Positions 15,186 through 22,309 of a DNA stretch of 26,653 nt are shown here, piece by piece (position 1 is the stretch's first letter; each line of letters begins with the position of its first letter). A model generated the notes under the pieces. It had not been told where the DNA came from. It did not search any database and saw nothing but the letters and a program-made list of their open reading frames with translations. The position numbers and the translations under genes were made by a program. Origin of the DNA: a virus; the IMG/VR virus record IMGVR_UViG_3300032087_000599, positions 1 to 26,653 of that record; one strand, 5' to 3'.

Positions 15186-17567
15186 TTACCTTCTTGTATT
15201 TGTGCCGTATTCTAATGTGATAGCATCTAGTGAAAATGGTGGGTCTGCGCTATCTGAAGTATATATTAGAGATACAACAAAACCCGTTCCTATTAGTTGA
15301 GTTTCAAATAGTGTTTGTAGCTTAGTGCTGAACACTGCGGTAGATCCATAAGTAGCTTGTCCATAAAACGCAACCGTTCCTGTATTATTGTCAAAGTCTA
15401 TTTGAGTAGGTTGTACACTATCTTTCTGGTCAAAGTCAAGCTTTAAAGATACGTCAAAGGACACACTACCTTGTGGATCTGTATACAAAAACATCTTATA
15501 AAATGTTTTACGTAGTCTTGGGTCATTTATAGGCATATAAGGTGTAGCAAAAGTAGTTACTATATTGTCACCATCAAAGCTACTACCATTTTCTAGCTGA
15601 TACAAGTACCCATCGTCATTAGAAAATACTATTGTTTCTGTACCTGCGTAGAACCTGCTATCTGCTACGTATGCCCTGATACCCCTTGTTTCTGCCCAGG
15701 CCATATCTTCGCCACCTTGCCCAGCAAACTGTGTGCCTAATATACCTTGAGCGTTTTCTTCTGTCAAGCCCTCTTTGTATCCTAATATGCGATACTGTGA
15801 CTTTTCTCGAATAACTAAACTTGTAAAAGATGTGTTAGCTGTAATAAAGTCTGTTGTTTCTTTTTGTATAGTCTTAGATACAACAGCTAAACCAAAGTCA
15901 CCTATTCTATCTGTACCACTTAGTAGCCTTAAACCATCAGGAGCTAGGAACATTACGTCACCGCCAACTTCCTGTATGGTGTCTTCATCAATACAACCTA
16001 TGTCTAGTGTTACAGGTTGTAACTGAAAGTCTGCTAAAGTATTACCTACTAACTTCTGTATTGAGTTTTCAGTAAATATTATAAGCTGCTCTCTGAAGAC
16101 AATCAAGCCTGTTACGTCAGTGCCTACAGATATTACACCAGAACCGTTAGCTGCTGAGAAGTCGTTATCTGTAAAAGGTGCAGTAAAAGTTATCTTATGG
16201 TTCTTAGCAAAGAATAACTGACTCTTAAAGCTTGCAACAAACTCTGCTCCTATTACATCTGAGGGTGCGTCATTTAGTGCAGTAAAGGTTGATCTATCAT
16301 ACAGAGCAGGTACGTTAGTGCCATCTACTATAGCTATTTTTTCTGTACCACTAAAGTTATACCTAGAAAACCTAGTTTTACTAGCACTTTCTCTTGATGT
16401 GCTTAAAAAAGTTATTGCAGCGTCATCTGCAGGTGAACTATCTAGTGCAGGTGTTATTGTTATTGTAGCACCACCTGAAGTCACTGTAGGAGTAGAAACT
16501 ATAGTGTATATAAGATCTACACCAGCTATTTTAAATACGTCACCGCCTTGAGGTGTGCTAGTAAGTCCATCTACTATTAAACTAGTACCTGTTTGTGATG
16601 CACCGTTTACTAATACTGTTCCGTAAGATGGTACGTTTACAAGTGTGTATCCTGTGCCTGATGTTTTGTAGAGACTTTGATTCTTAGCTACAATGACATC
16701 ACTTAAAAATACACCACAGCCTAAAGTTAAATAGTTGGTAGTAGTACTTTCAAACTTTACAGTAGCTCCGTTTAGTGGCGAACCAAGTAAGCTAGAAGTT
16801 AGACTTAGACTTGCTGTATTAGCTGCCCCATCAAATGTAACTGCACCTGATGATATAGTATATACTTCAGTAAATGTTAACTCAACATCATCTGAAAGAG
16901 AAACAGCCTCAGAAAGAGTTACAGTGCTACCACTAAAAGCTGATACGGTTACACCTGAAGGAACTCCTGTACCTGTAACATCCATTCCTGCTGCAACAGT
17001 ACCAGATATATTATCAAGTATATGTGTTGTATCTACTGCATCAGGAGCAGAAAAGGTTAGTACTTCATCGTCTGGTAATGTCTGAGCAGAAGACAGTGTA
17101 ATATTATTTTGATCTGTTACTGTCGCTACTGTCACAGAACCTGAGATACTAGTTCCTGTAACTGTCATACCAACTACAATAGTTCCAGAGTTACCATCTA
17201 AGACTACTGCAGTTGCAGCTGTTGTTGCACCATTTACTACAGCAGTCGCACTATTGTTTATCTGAGCCGTAGCGTGTGTTACCCTAAGTGTATCACCCTC
17301 TTCTGGTGACTTTCTTATATTTGCTATATTTAAAGTTGTACCAGTTTGACTTGCGCCATTTACTACAGGAGCGCCATAAGGAGGTATAATATCACTGTCA
17401 AACTTATCAAAGCCCTCTATCCTACGATAACCACCCTCAATAGATGGCTCAAAGTTTCTAAGGATACGTGCAGAACCTGGCATGTTAATACCTTGCTGCA
17501 AAGGACTCATATTAGTAATAAGACCACCACGAAACTCAATCGGGTATGTTTCACGAGTTGTAGGCAT
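15186..17567 (-). CDS. Tail hub / stopper-like beta-propeller protein with inserted beta modules
   Basis: This is a 793-residue protein. The opening (FRGGLITNMSPLQQGINMPG, then ARILRNFEPSIEGGYRRI at 33-50) is the kind seen at the start of short-tail hub proteins (T7 gp12, P22 gp10), which form the nozzle below the adaptor. Residues about 400-700 contain propeller-like phrases such as FKSQLFFAKNHKITF, EQLIIFTENSIQKL and GGDVMFLAPDGLRLLSG. Between residues 65 and 390 lie inserted beta-rich modules: VVNGASQTGTTLNI (68-81) recurs as VLVNGASQTGTSLIV (318-332), and two consecutive modules (117-174 and 184-233) share GxVxxGMxVTGTxxxSG and VTLS. It lies 3 nt from the head-tail adaptor gene and 6 nt before the fibre, which fits this role. 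Confidence 0.68.
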   Translation of the reverse strand: MPTTRETYPIEFRGGLITNMSPLQQGINMPGSARILRNFEPSIEGGYRRIEGFDKFDSDIIPPYGAPVVNGASQTGTTLNIANIRKSPEEGDTLRVTHATAQINNSATAVVNGATTAATAVVLDGNSGTIVVGMTVTGTSISGSVTVATVTDQNNITLSSAQTLPDDEVLTFSAPDAVDTTHILDNISGTVAAGMDVTGTGVPSGVTVSAFSGSTVTLSEAVSLSDDVELTFTEVYTISSGAVTFDGAANTASLSLTSSLLGSPLNGATVKFESTTTNYLTLGCGVFLSDVIVAKNQSLYKTSGTGYTLVNVPSYGTVLVNGASQTGTSLIVDGLTSTPQGGDVFKIAGVDLIYTIVSTPTVTSGGATITITPALDSSPADDAAITFLSTSRESASKTRFSRYNFSGTEKIAIVDGTNVPALYDRSTFTALNDAPSDVIGAEFVASFKSQLFFAKNHKITFTAPFTDNDFSAANGSGVISVGTDVTGLIVFREQLIIFTENSIQKLVGNTLADFQLQPVTLDIGCIDEDTIQEVGGDVMFLAPDGLRLLSGTDRIGDFGLAVVSKTIQKETTDFITANTSFTSLVIREKSQYRILGYKEGLTEENAQGILGTQFAGQGGEDMAWAETRGIRAYVADSRFYAGTETIVFSNDDGYLYQLENGSSFDGDNIVTTFATPYMPINDPRLRKTFYKMFLYTDPQGSVSFDVSLKLDFDQKDSVQPTQIDFDNNTGTVAFYGQATYGSTAVFSTKLQTLFETQLIGTGFVVSLIYTSDSADPPFSLDAITLEYGTNTRR

Positions 17568-17570
17568 TTA

Positions 17571-18299
17571 CTAAAGCGCTCTAGTTGAAGTTGTCGTAGT
17601 GTTTCTAACAGTGGATCTTATGTAGTCGTAACGGTTTATGTACAGACTTCTCATTTGCTTTATCTCTTGCTCAAATCTACTCTGCATCATGTTAGACTCT
17701 TGAGCCTCACCTCTAAACATGTAAGCAAAATACATAGCACCATTTACAATGACGTATCTAAACTGCTCTGGTATGCTAGGCACGTCTGTGTCATTAATTA
17801 AATCAACAGGCAATCTGTAGTACTCATATACTACTTCATAGTTTTGATCTGGTGGGTTTATGATACCAAACTCTTGGCTTGGCGCTCTAAACACACGGCT
17901 AGGTAAACCTCTTACACTTGTAGATGTGTTGTACTCTACATCAACATACTTATCTAAATACTCTTCATAAGTTATTTCTTTTAGTTTTATTGTTGAGTTA
18001 CCTAGTGTATCGTTTTGCTTTATTCTAAATGTGTTAAAGTTTATAGTCTTTGCATCTGCAGGAAAACCGTATCTAACTATACCTGCTGTTAATGTCTCTG
18101 TTTCTTCAATGTGATTGAAAGGCCATTCAAACTCGTGCTGGTTTATGTATCGTATGGCTGCATTTACAGCATCCTTAACCATAGCGTACTCACCTTTAGC
18201 GTTTAGAAAGTTTGCACTTGTTCCTGTGCCACCTGTAAGTTCTACTTCATTAAGTCTACGATTTACGTCATTTACTAGACCGATATAGTCATATGCCAT
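17571..18299 (-). CDS. Head-to-tail adaptor (T7 gp11 / P22 gp4-like tail tubular protein A)
   Basis: This is a 242-residue protein. The N-terminal helices contain VNRRLNEVEL and VKDAVNAAIRYINQHEFEWP (62-81), a pattern typical of phage adaptors that dock below the portal ring. The middle is beta-rich, with KLKEITYEEYLDKY followed by FGIINPPDQNYEVVYEYYRL. The C-terminal helices (MYFAYMFRGEAQESNMMQ, then FEQEIKQM) are also adaptor-like. It would form a ring linking the portal to the tail hub encoded next. Length matches T7 gp11-class proteins (about 200 aa). It starts 1 nt after the stop of the 115-aa gene. Confidence 0.75.
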   Translation of the reverse strand: MAYDYIGLVNDVNRRLNEVELTGGTGTSANFLNAKGEYAMVKDAVNAAIRYINQHEFEWPFNHIEETETLTAGIVRYGFPADAKTINFNTFRIKQNDTLGNSTIKLKEITYEEYLDKYVDVEYNTSTSVRGLPSRVFRAPSQEFGIINPPDQNYEVVYEYYRLPVDLINDTDVPSIPEQFRYVIVNGAMYFAYMFRGEAQESNMMQSRFEQEIKQMRSLYINRYDYIRSTVRNTTTTSTRAL

Positions 18300-18300
18300 A

Positions 18301-18648
18301 TTAGCGTTCCTTCAGCCGTAGTTTAATACTTCTTTCAGCAGTGCTGCCTGTAGAATCTGTCATTTGACAAGAGAAAGTATACTCTACGTTGTTTTGTCCA
18401 CCAGCTATGTTTATAGTAGCAACAGTGTTTGTATTTGTTTGTGCAACATTTTGTATGCTATCTGTTGTAGCCCCACCAGATGCATTTGTCAAGTTTTGTC
18501 CTGCTGTTAGTAATGTTTTAGTATTGTATAAAGTAGATTTAACAAACCATTTAACACTACTAATTGTTGCAGTATCAAGAAACCTTGACCAGTCTACACT
18601 GTAGTCTAGTGTTTCATCTGGATCTTTTATAGGCCAACGAAAACTCAT
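18301..18648 (-). CDS. Small beta-sandwich virion protein (possible tail or fibre adaptor)
   Basis: This is a 115-residue protein with an all-beta, Ig-like appearance. It opens with RWPIKDPDETLDYSVDWS, has a Trp/Lys strand in the middle (SSVKWFVKSTLY) and ends with YTFSCQMTDSTGSTAERSI and LRLKER. Proteins of this length and opening are found between capsid and adaptor genes in many marine phages and have been described as fibre-tail adaptors, as far as I can recall. It is separated by 3 nt from the preceding micro-ORF and by 1 nt from the adaptor gene. A structural role is likely; the exact position in the virion is not visible from the sequence. Confidence 0.58.
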   Translation of the reverse strand: MSFRWPIKDPDETLDYSVDWSRFLDTATISSVKWFVKSTLYNTKTLLTAGQNLTNASGGATTDSIQNVAQTNTNTVATINIAGGQNNVEYTFSCQMTDSTGSTAERSIKLRLKER

Positions 18649-18651
18649 TTA

Positions 18652-18762
18652 TCAATCCTCATTTGCGTAGACAACCCTATCTGCTGCTGTGGGTTTACTT
18701 TCTACGAATACTATTCTTATTTCGCCAGGAACTCTTACTGTTCTTTCACCTGATGTACTCAT
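18652..18762 (-). CDS. 36-residue micro-protein coupled to the repeat protein
   Basis: ATG at 18762 shares its A with the TAA stop of the upstream 239-aa gene (sequence TAATG), and a TGA at 18652-18654 ends the frame 3 nt before the next ATG (18648). The product begins MSTSGERTVRVPGEIRIVF and ends AADRVVYANED: a short beta-prone core with basic and acidic ends. It fills exactly the only gap between two structural genes, and similar short proteins opening with STSxERTVRVP are, to my recollection, found at this spot in other marine phages. The coupling and fit argue that it is real. Its role is unknown, perhaps a small virion protein. Confidence 0.68.
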   Translation of the reverse strand: MSTSGERTVRVPGEIRIVFVESKPTAADRVVYANED

Positions 18763-19481
18763 TATGCTGCTCTTGGTACGTTAACTGCACGTCTTCTACT
18801 GTATAGATGTGCTACTGCTTCATAGTCAAACTGAACTATTGTAATAGTTACATCGTGTGCTGATCCAGTCAGTGGTACAGAAGTTAGACCTGCTCCTGGG
18901 TTTTGTCTAACTGTATTAACAGAACCTGTAGCACTTACACCAGAAACTGCATTTAGTTGTAGCTCTTCTTTTATGTTTGGACTTACTGTTCCTATAGAAC
19001 CTGTAATTGCTGTACTTGTAAGTCTGTGTGTATTACTAAACTCAAGAGAGCCAATAGAGCCAGTTGCAGATACGCCAGTAACATCTTCTTGTATGTTTAC
19101 TTTTAGAGTTCCAATAGCACCTGTAGCAGATACGCTACCTAATGCTTCATCTACTTGTGGTTCTACTGTTCCTATAGAACCTGTAGCCTGAACTCCTGTA
19201 AGTGTAGTAGAGTTACTTATAGCTACAGTATTAACAGAGCCTGTAGCGGATACTCCAGATATATCTTCTTGTATGTTTACTGTTACAGTATTTATTGTGC
19301 CTGTAGCAGATACACTTCCAAGTCTTTCAGATATATCAATCTCAAAACCATTGATAGCAACAGTTTGGATTGTACCTGTAGCACTAACACCAGTTAGCGC
19401 AAAGGAAACGTTACGAGTGCCATAAACAGATCCACCATATACACCTGTACCGTATAATGCTGAAGCTTTTATAACAGCCAT
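18762..19481 (-). CDS. VSATG-repeat virion protein
   Basis: This is a 239-residue protein. The N-terminal 28 residues contain the phrase YGTGVYGGSVYGTRNVSF. Residues 31-211 are nine units with the consensus GVSATGSIxTV, starting at 31, 56, 76, 96, 116, 136, 156, 181 and 201, so the period is 20 residues in the core. The C-terminus (213-239) is non-repetitive and basic (YSRRRAVNVPRAA). The beta-repeat design and its place after the capsid gene suggest a head fibre, decoration or tail-associated structural protein. No enzyme motif is present. Its stop overlaps the start of the 36-aa ORF. Confidence 0.68.
   Translation of the reverse strand: MAVIKASALYGTGVYGGSVYGTRNVSFALTGVSATGTIQTVAINGFEIDISERLGSVSATGTINTVTVNIQEDISGVSATGSVNTVAISNSTTLTGVQATGSIGTVEPQVDEALGSVSATGAIGTLKVNIQEDVTGVSATGSIGSLEFSNTHRLTSTAITGSIGTVSPNIKEELQLNAVSGVSATGSVNTVRQNPGAGLTSVPLTGSAHDVTITIVQFDYEAVAHLYSRRRAVNVPRAA
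18849..19391 (-). repeat. Nine-copy 60-bp coding repeat with a duplicated 180-bp block
   Basis: The units encode GVSATGSIxTV-type phrases at a 60-bp period (75 bp at two junctions). Units 2-4 (residues 55-114) and units 5-7 (115-174) align position by position. For example, VNIQEDISGVSATG matches VNIQEDVTGVSATG exactly 60 residues later, and TGSIGTVEPQVDE matches TGSIGTVSPNIKE. This indicates that a three-unit block was duplicated. Confidence 0.82.
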
Positions 19482-19491
19482 AACTTACCTC

Positions 19492-19929
19492 TTAGGCAAT
19501 ACGTATTACTGCGTTAGATGCGTCTGCTGCTGGAAACTCAATAGTTAAGTCACCTGCTGTTGCAGATACTGTACCACCAAAGTCAATTACACAAATAGCT
19601 GCATTTGATGCTGAAGAGTTGTAAATGATACAACCATCTGCTGATGTAGTTACGTTTGTAAATACTTCATCTGTAAAGTCTACTATTGCAGTAGTACCAT
19701 CTGTAGAGATAGTAGCACCGTCTAAAGTTTGACCACCTGCTGTGTAGTTTGTACCAGAAGCTTCATCTGAGTTACCAGTAACGTCTGAATAGTTTGTAGT
19801 TGCTGCACCATACGTACCTGTAGGTGAGTCTTTAATTAATGCAAGCTTTAACGTGTGAGTATCCAGATCGTGAGTACCACCAAGAACCTCAGACTTAAAA
19901 CTTGTACACATTGCTGTTGTTATAGCCAT
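19492..19929 (-). CDS. Beta-rich head-associated protein (possible decoration protein)
   Basis: This is a 145-residue protein rich in Thr, Ser, Ala, Gly and Asp, with alternating beta strands such as TLKLALIKDS, AIVDFTDEVF and ICVIDFGGTV. It opens with MAITTA, close to the capsid protein's MAITSA. It has three cysteines (two in the middle and C-terminal half, one near the N-terminus). It lies between the capsid hairpin and the VSATG-repeat gene, where many phages encode head decoration or other minor structural proteins. No catalytic motif is visible. It is probably exposed on or attached to the head, or is a head-completion component. A weak AGAGGA site precedes the ATG at 19929. Confidence 0.6.
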   Translation of the reverse strand: MAITTAMCTSFKSEVLGGTHDLDTHTLKLALIKDSPTGTYGAATTNYSDVTGNSDEASGTNYTAGGQTLDGATISTDGTTAIVDFTDEVFTNVTTSADGCIIYNSSASNAAICVIDFGGTVSATAGDLTIEFPAADASNAVIRIA

Positions 19930-19959
19930 GCCAATATCCTCTAAAACTTAAATGCACGA

Positions 19960-19984
19960 AGAGGCCAGCACTAAGCTAGCCTCT
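19960..19984 (-). terminator. Hairpin directly after the major capsid gene (weak terminator or processing stem)
   Basis: A 10-bp stem with one wobble pair, AGAGGCCAGC (19960-19969) and GCTAGCCTCT (19975-19984), encloses a 5-nt loop. It starts 13 nt after the minus-strand stop of the capsid gene (19998). The bases that follow on the minus strand are TCGTGCATTTAAGTTTT, so there is no strong U-run. A partial terminator or an RNA-stabilising stem would let the capsid gene be expressed above the genes that follow. Confidence 0.55.
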
Positions 19985-19997
19985 AAGTTTATCTTAA

Positions 19998-21056
19998 TTA
20001 AGCAGCGTTGTATCGTGCTGACACCAATGCTTCTGGGCGTAGGATCTTACGTCCATATAGGTGCATACCACGTACAATGTCTGCAAATGAGTCTGGATCA
20101 CGGTAGTTTTCAACTTTGTTGATCTGCTCTGCAGAAGCAACAGCTTCTTCTTGACCTGCAAGAATAACACCGTAGTTATCGTCTTGACCTGTTGTTCCAG
20201 ATGTACCTGGACCAGTACCTGCTGAAGGTAGGTTGTTAGAAACATACACTTTGAAGCCGTGTATATTTGCTGCAACCAATCCGTTCATTAGCTCACCGTT
20301 ACCACCAAAGTCTGCATTTAGAAGACGTGAATCTTCGTCTTTTAATAGCTCAACAAAGATGGGGTCAACAACAATCCAACGTCCACGTGAATCAACATTA
20401 CCTGTATCCATCTGACGTGCCATACGTGCAATAAGTTGCAACGGAGAAGCAGTAGTTGTTGGGATAGATGTGATTCCTGGTAGTCTGATAGCTAACGGAA
20501 TAGAGTCACCTGTACCGCCTGAGTCAGCAGTTGTGATGTTATTCATGTCACCGATAGTTAGGTGGTTAGCAGTTAAAAACTCACCAGTTAGATCGCCTGG
20601 TGTTTGGTGTGATGCGTCACCAGATGTTGTTGCAATAAGAACACCTGCTGTTGTGTGACCTGACATATATGAAAGAACATCTGCATCCATAGAATCGGCC
20701 ATCTTATATGCTGCTCTGTCTGCAGCCAAAGATACGAAGTCTACGTGTGAGAACTGCTCTTCGATGTCATCCATTTTGAAAGCAAAGTAGTTAGCTTTGT
20801 CAATGGTTAGTGAGAAGTCTTCGTCATTTAGCTTCTCTACAGAAATAGCTGTGTGACGCTGTAGAGCGTTAACAGTTACGTCTGGTTCTTTTTGGATGCG
20901 TACAACGTCACCCTGATTTGCAATCTCTCCAAAGTAGGAGTTGTTTGTGATCGCATTGACAACTGCTGCTTTTCGTAAAGCAATCTGTGCCTGTTTGGAG
21001 TACATGATTGGGCTAAAGTTAGCGTCAAAGCCTCCACTTGCTGATGTAATAGCCAT
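19998..21056 (-). CDS. Major capsid protein (HK97-fold type)
   Basis: This is a 352-residue protein. It opens MAITSASGGFDANFSPIMYS with an early helix (ALRKAAVVNAITN). Phrases such as GDVVRIQKEPDVTVNAL, KANYFAFKMDDIEEQ and NIHGFKVYVSNNLPSAG fit the sheet, spine-helix and peripheral domains of HK97-fold coat proteins. It ends DSFADIVRGMHLYGRKIL and then RPEALVSARYNAA, which is typical for coat proteins of marine tailed phages. It is preceded by a scaffold-like gene and has a very strong AAGGAGA Shine-Dalgarno 6 nt before the ATG. Its own promoter-like spacer and downstream hairpin match a highly expressed structural gene. It assembles the icosahedral head with the portal at one vertex. Confidence 0.85.
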   Translation of the reverse strand: MAITSASGGFDANFSPIMYSKQAQIALRKAAVVNAITNNSYFGEIANQGDVVRIQKEPDVTVNALQRHTAISVEKLNDEDFSLTIDKANYFAFKMDDIEEQFSHVDFVSLAADRAAYKMADSMDADVLSYMSGHTTAGVLIATTSGDASHQTPGDLTGEFLTANHLTIGDMNNITTADSGGTGDSIPLAIRLPGITSIPTTTASPLQLIARMARQMDTGNVDSRGRWIVVDPIFVELLKDEDSRLLNADFGGNGELMNGLVAANIHGFKVYVSNNLPSAGTGPGTSGTTGQDDNYGVILAGQEEAVASAEQINKVENYRDPDSFADIVRGMHLYGRKILRPEALVSARYNAA

Positions 21057-21285
21057 AATTAAATCTCCTTATAGATATGGCGTGGGTTTAGTACACTACA
21101 TATCCACCGTGAAGAGGCTCTCAGTTTTAGGGTAGTCAGCTATGCTTTGAGAATGCGCTTTCTCTCTGCGCTGGGCCTGTACTTTGAGGTAAGTCTTATT
21201 GTGTGGCTAGTGCTTATGTTAAAGCATACACACTTTAATTGTTGTGTATATGCTATAGTTTTATCTATGATAAACAGTTTGTCAA
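21057..21285 (-). promoter_or_regulatory. 229-bp non-coding spacer with hairpins and a possible promoter, upstream of the capsid gene
   Basis: This is the longest gap in the late operon, and no ORF fits it. On the minus strand, TTGACA (21285-21280) directly follows the scaffold stop, and TATAGC (21257-21252) lies 22 nt further on, longer than the ideal 17. In between is a palindrome, TTTATC-ATA-GATAAA (21274-21260). Next is a hairpin, GCATATACACA (21253-21243) against TGTGTATGC (21232-21224), followed by TTTAACAT. Then comes GCGC (21171-21168) against GCGC (21158-21155). The spacer ends with a strong Shine-Dalgarno before the capsid ATG. A secondary promoter, attenuator or small RNA could be present; the promoter call is weak. 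Confidence 0.4.
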
Positions 21286-22251
21286 CTATTTTCTTGAAAT
21301 ATCATAAATAAACTTACCAGAACGCTGTGCGTCTAGGATTTCTTCTTGTCTACGTTCATACTCTTTGATAGACATTGCAGCTACTTCTGACTCACGTACA
21401 TACTTAGATGTGTCATCTGTGTCAGGTATACTGCTACCTTTTGTCTTTACAGAAGCTGCTGCTGCTTTTTCTGTGTCTCTGTTTGTCTTAGTAGTAATAC
21501 CTTTATCTGTTTTGTAAAGGTCAATTACACGTGCTACTGATTTAGCGTCTTCAGTATTTTCATACAAAGCATCTTGTACCCACTTAGGCTGTTCTTCTGC
21601 CCAGTTATGGAATGCATCATCTGAACGTATCTTTTCAAAGTCAGGATGCATAGTCGCTAGTTCAGCTTCAGCCTTTTCACGTTTAGCTGTAATACGTAAC
21701 TCTTCAAACTCAGCCATACGAGCTTCAAGATCTTTAGCTGTAGCTTTAGACTTTTTGTCTGCAATAGCTTCGACAATACCAGCTATATCAGGGTACTGTT
21801 TAGACCAAGCCTCTAGCTCTTCATCACTCTTTGGTAATACAAGTTCTTGTTTTGCAGCTTTGTCTAGTTGTGCTTGTAGTGCTTCTATCTTAGCAGAAAA
21901 CTCTTCTTCTTTCTTTTGAGTATGTCTACGTAGATCACCGTAACGCTTTTTGAAGTTTCTTTCTTCAGGGCTTAGTCCTGCATCATCTTCTTGTGCTTCT
22001 GCCTTGGGTTCTTCTTTTTGTTTGGTATCACCTTCTGCCTGAACTGATTCAACTTGAGGCTCTTCGCTACTGGATTCGGTTTCTTCTTCATCGACTACAC
22101 CTGCTGCTGCTCTAGCCTTTTTCTTCATTGCTTCTAGTTCAGCTTCATCTTTTCTGATACGATCATCGTTCTTCATGTATCCACCCTTACCCATCATTAC
22201 TTTTGGGATGTCGGGTTTTACCATTGGGTTTGGTGTTGCTGGTTCAGCCAT
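21286..22251 (-). CDS. Capsid scaffold / assembly protein
   Basis: This is a 321-residue, very acidic and Lys/Glu-rich protein with no hydrophobic core typical of an enzyme. Residues 1-60 are Pro/Met/Lys-rich and include KGGYMKN (22-28). Residues 60-95 are a Glu/Gln/Ser-rich linker. Residues about 95-215 are a long coiled-coil candidate with KKEEEFSAKIEALQAQLDKA and AEFEELRITAKREKAEAEL. The C-terminal helices (about 285-321) contain EVAAMSIKEYERRQEEILDA, a short coat-binding type of end. The composition and the place immediately before the capsid gene are those of internal scaffolds (compare P22 gp8 and T7 gp9) that guide procapsid assembly and then leave. A good GGAGAAAA site precedes the ATG. 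Confidence 0.75.
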   Translation of the reverse strand: MAEPATPNPMVKPDIPKVMMGKGGYMKNDDRIRKDEAELEAMKKKARAAAGVVDEEETESSSEEPQVESVQAEGDTKQKEEPKAEAQEDDAGLSPEERNFKKRYGDLRRHTQKKEEEFSAKIEALQAQLDKAAKQELVLPKSDEELEAWSKQYPDIAGIVEAIADKKSKATAKDLEARMAEFEELRITAKREKAEAELATMHPDFEKIRSDDAFHNWAEEQPKWVQDALYENTEDAKSVARVIDLYKTDKGITTKTNRDTEKAAAASVKTKGSSIPDTDDTSKYVRESEVAAMSIKEYERRQEEILDAQRSGKFIYDISRK

Positions 22252-22309
22252 TTGTTTTCTCCTTATGTTGGGGTCAGCCGTAGCTGAGTGGCCTTATAGT
22301 TATTTGGAT

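Noticed and set aside
19994-20275. A shifted minus-strand frame at the capsid 3' end that could mean a programmed frameshift (as in T7 10A/10B)
   Set aside because: The frame is entirely inside the capsid gene and its product is Gln/Thr/Leu low complexity. No clear slippery site with a continuation past the capsid stop was found.
21057-21285. tRNA gene in the capsid-upstream spacer
   Set aside because: No cloverleaf with a T-loop (GTTCGA-like) and an acceptor stem was found; the inverted repeats are isolated hairpins.
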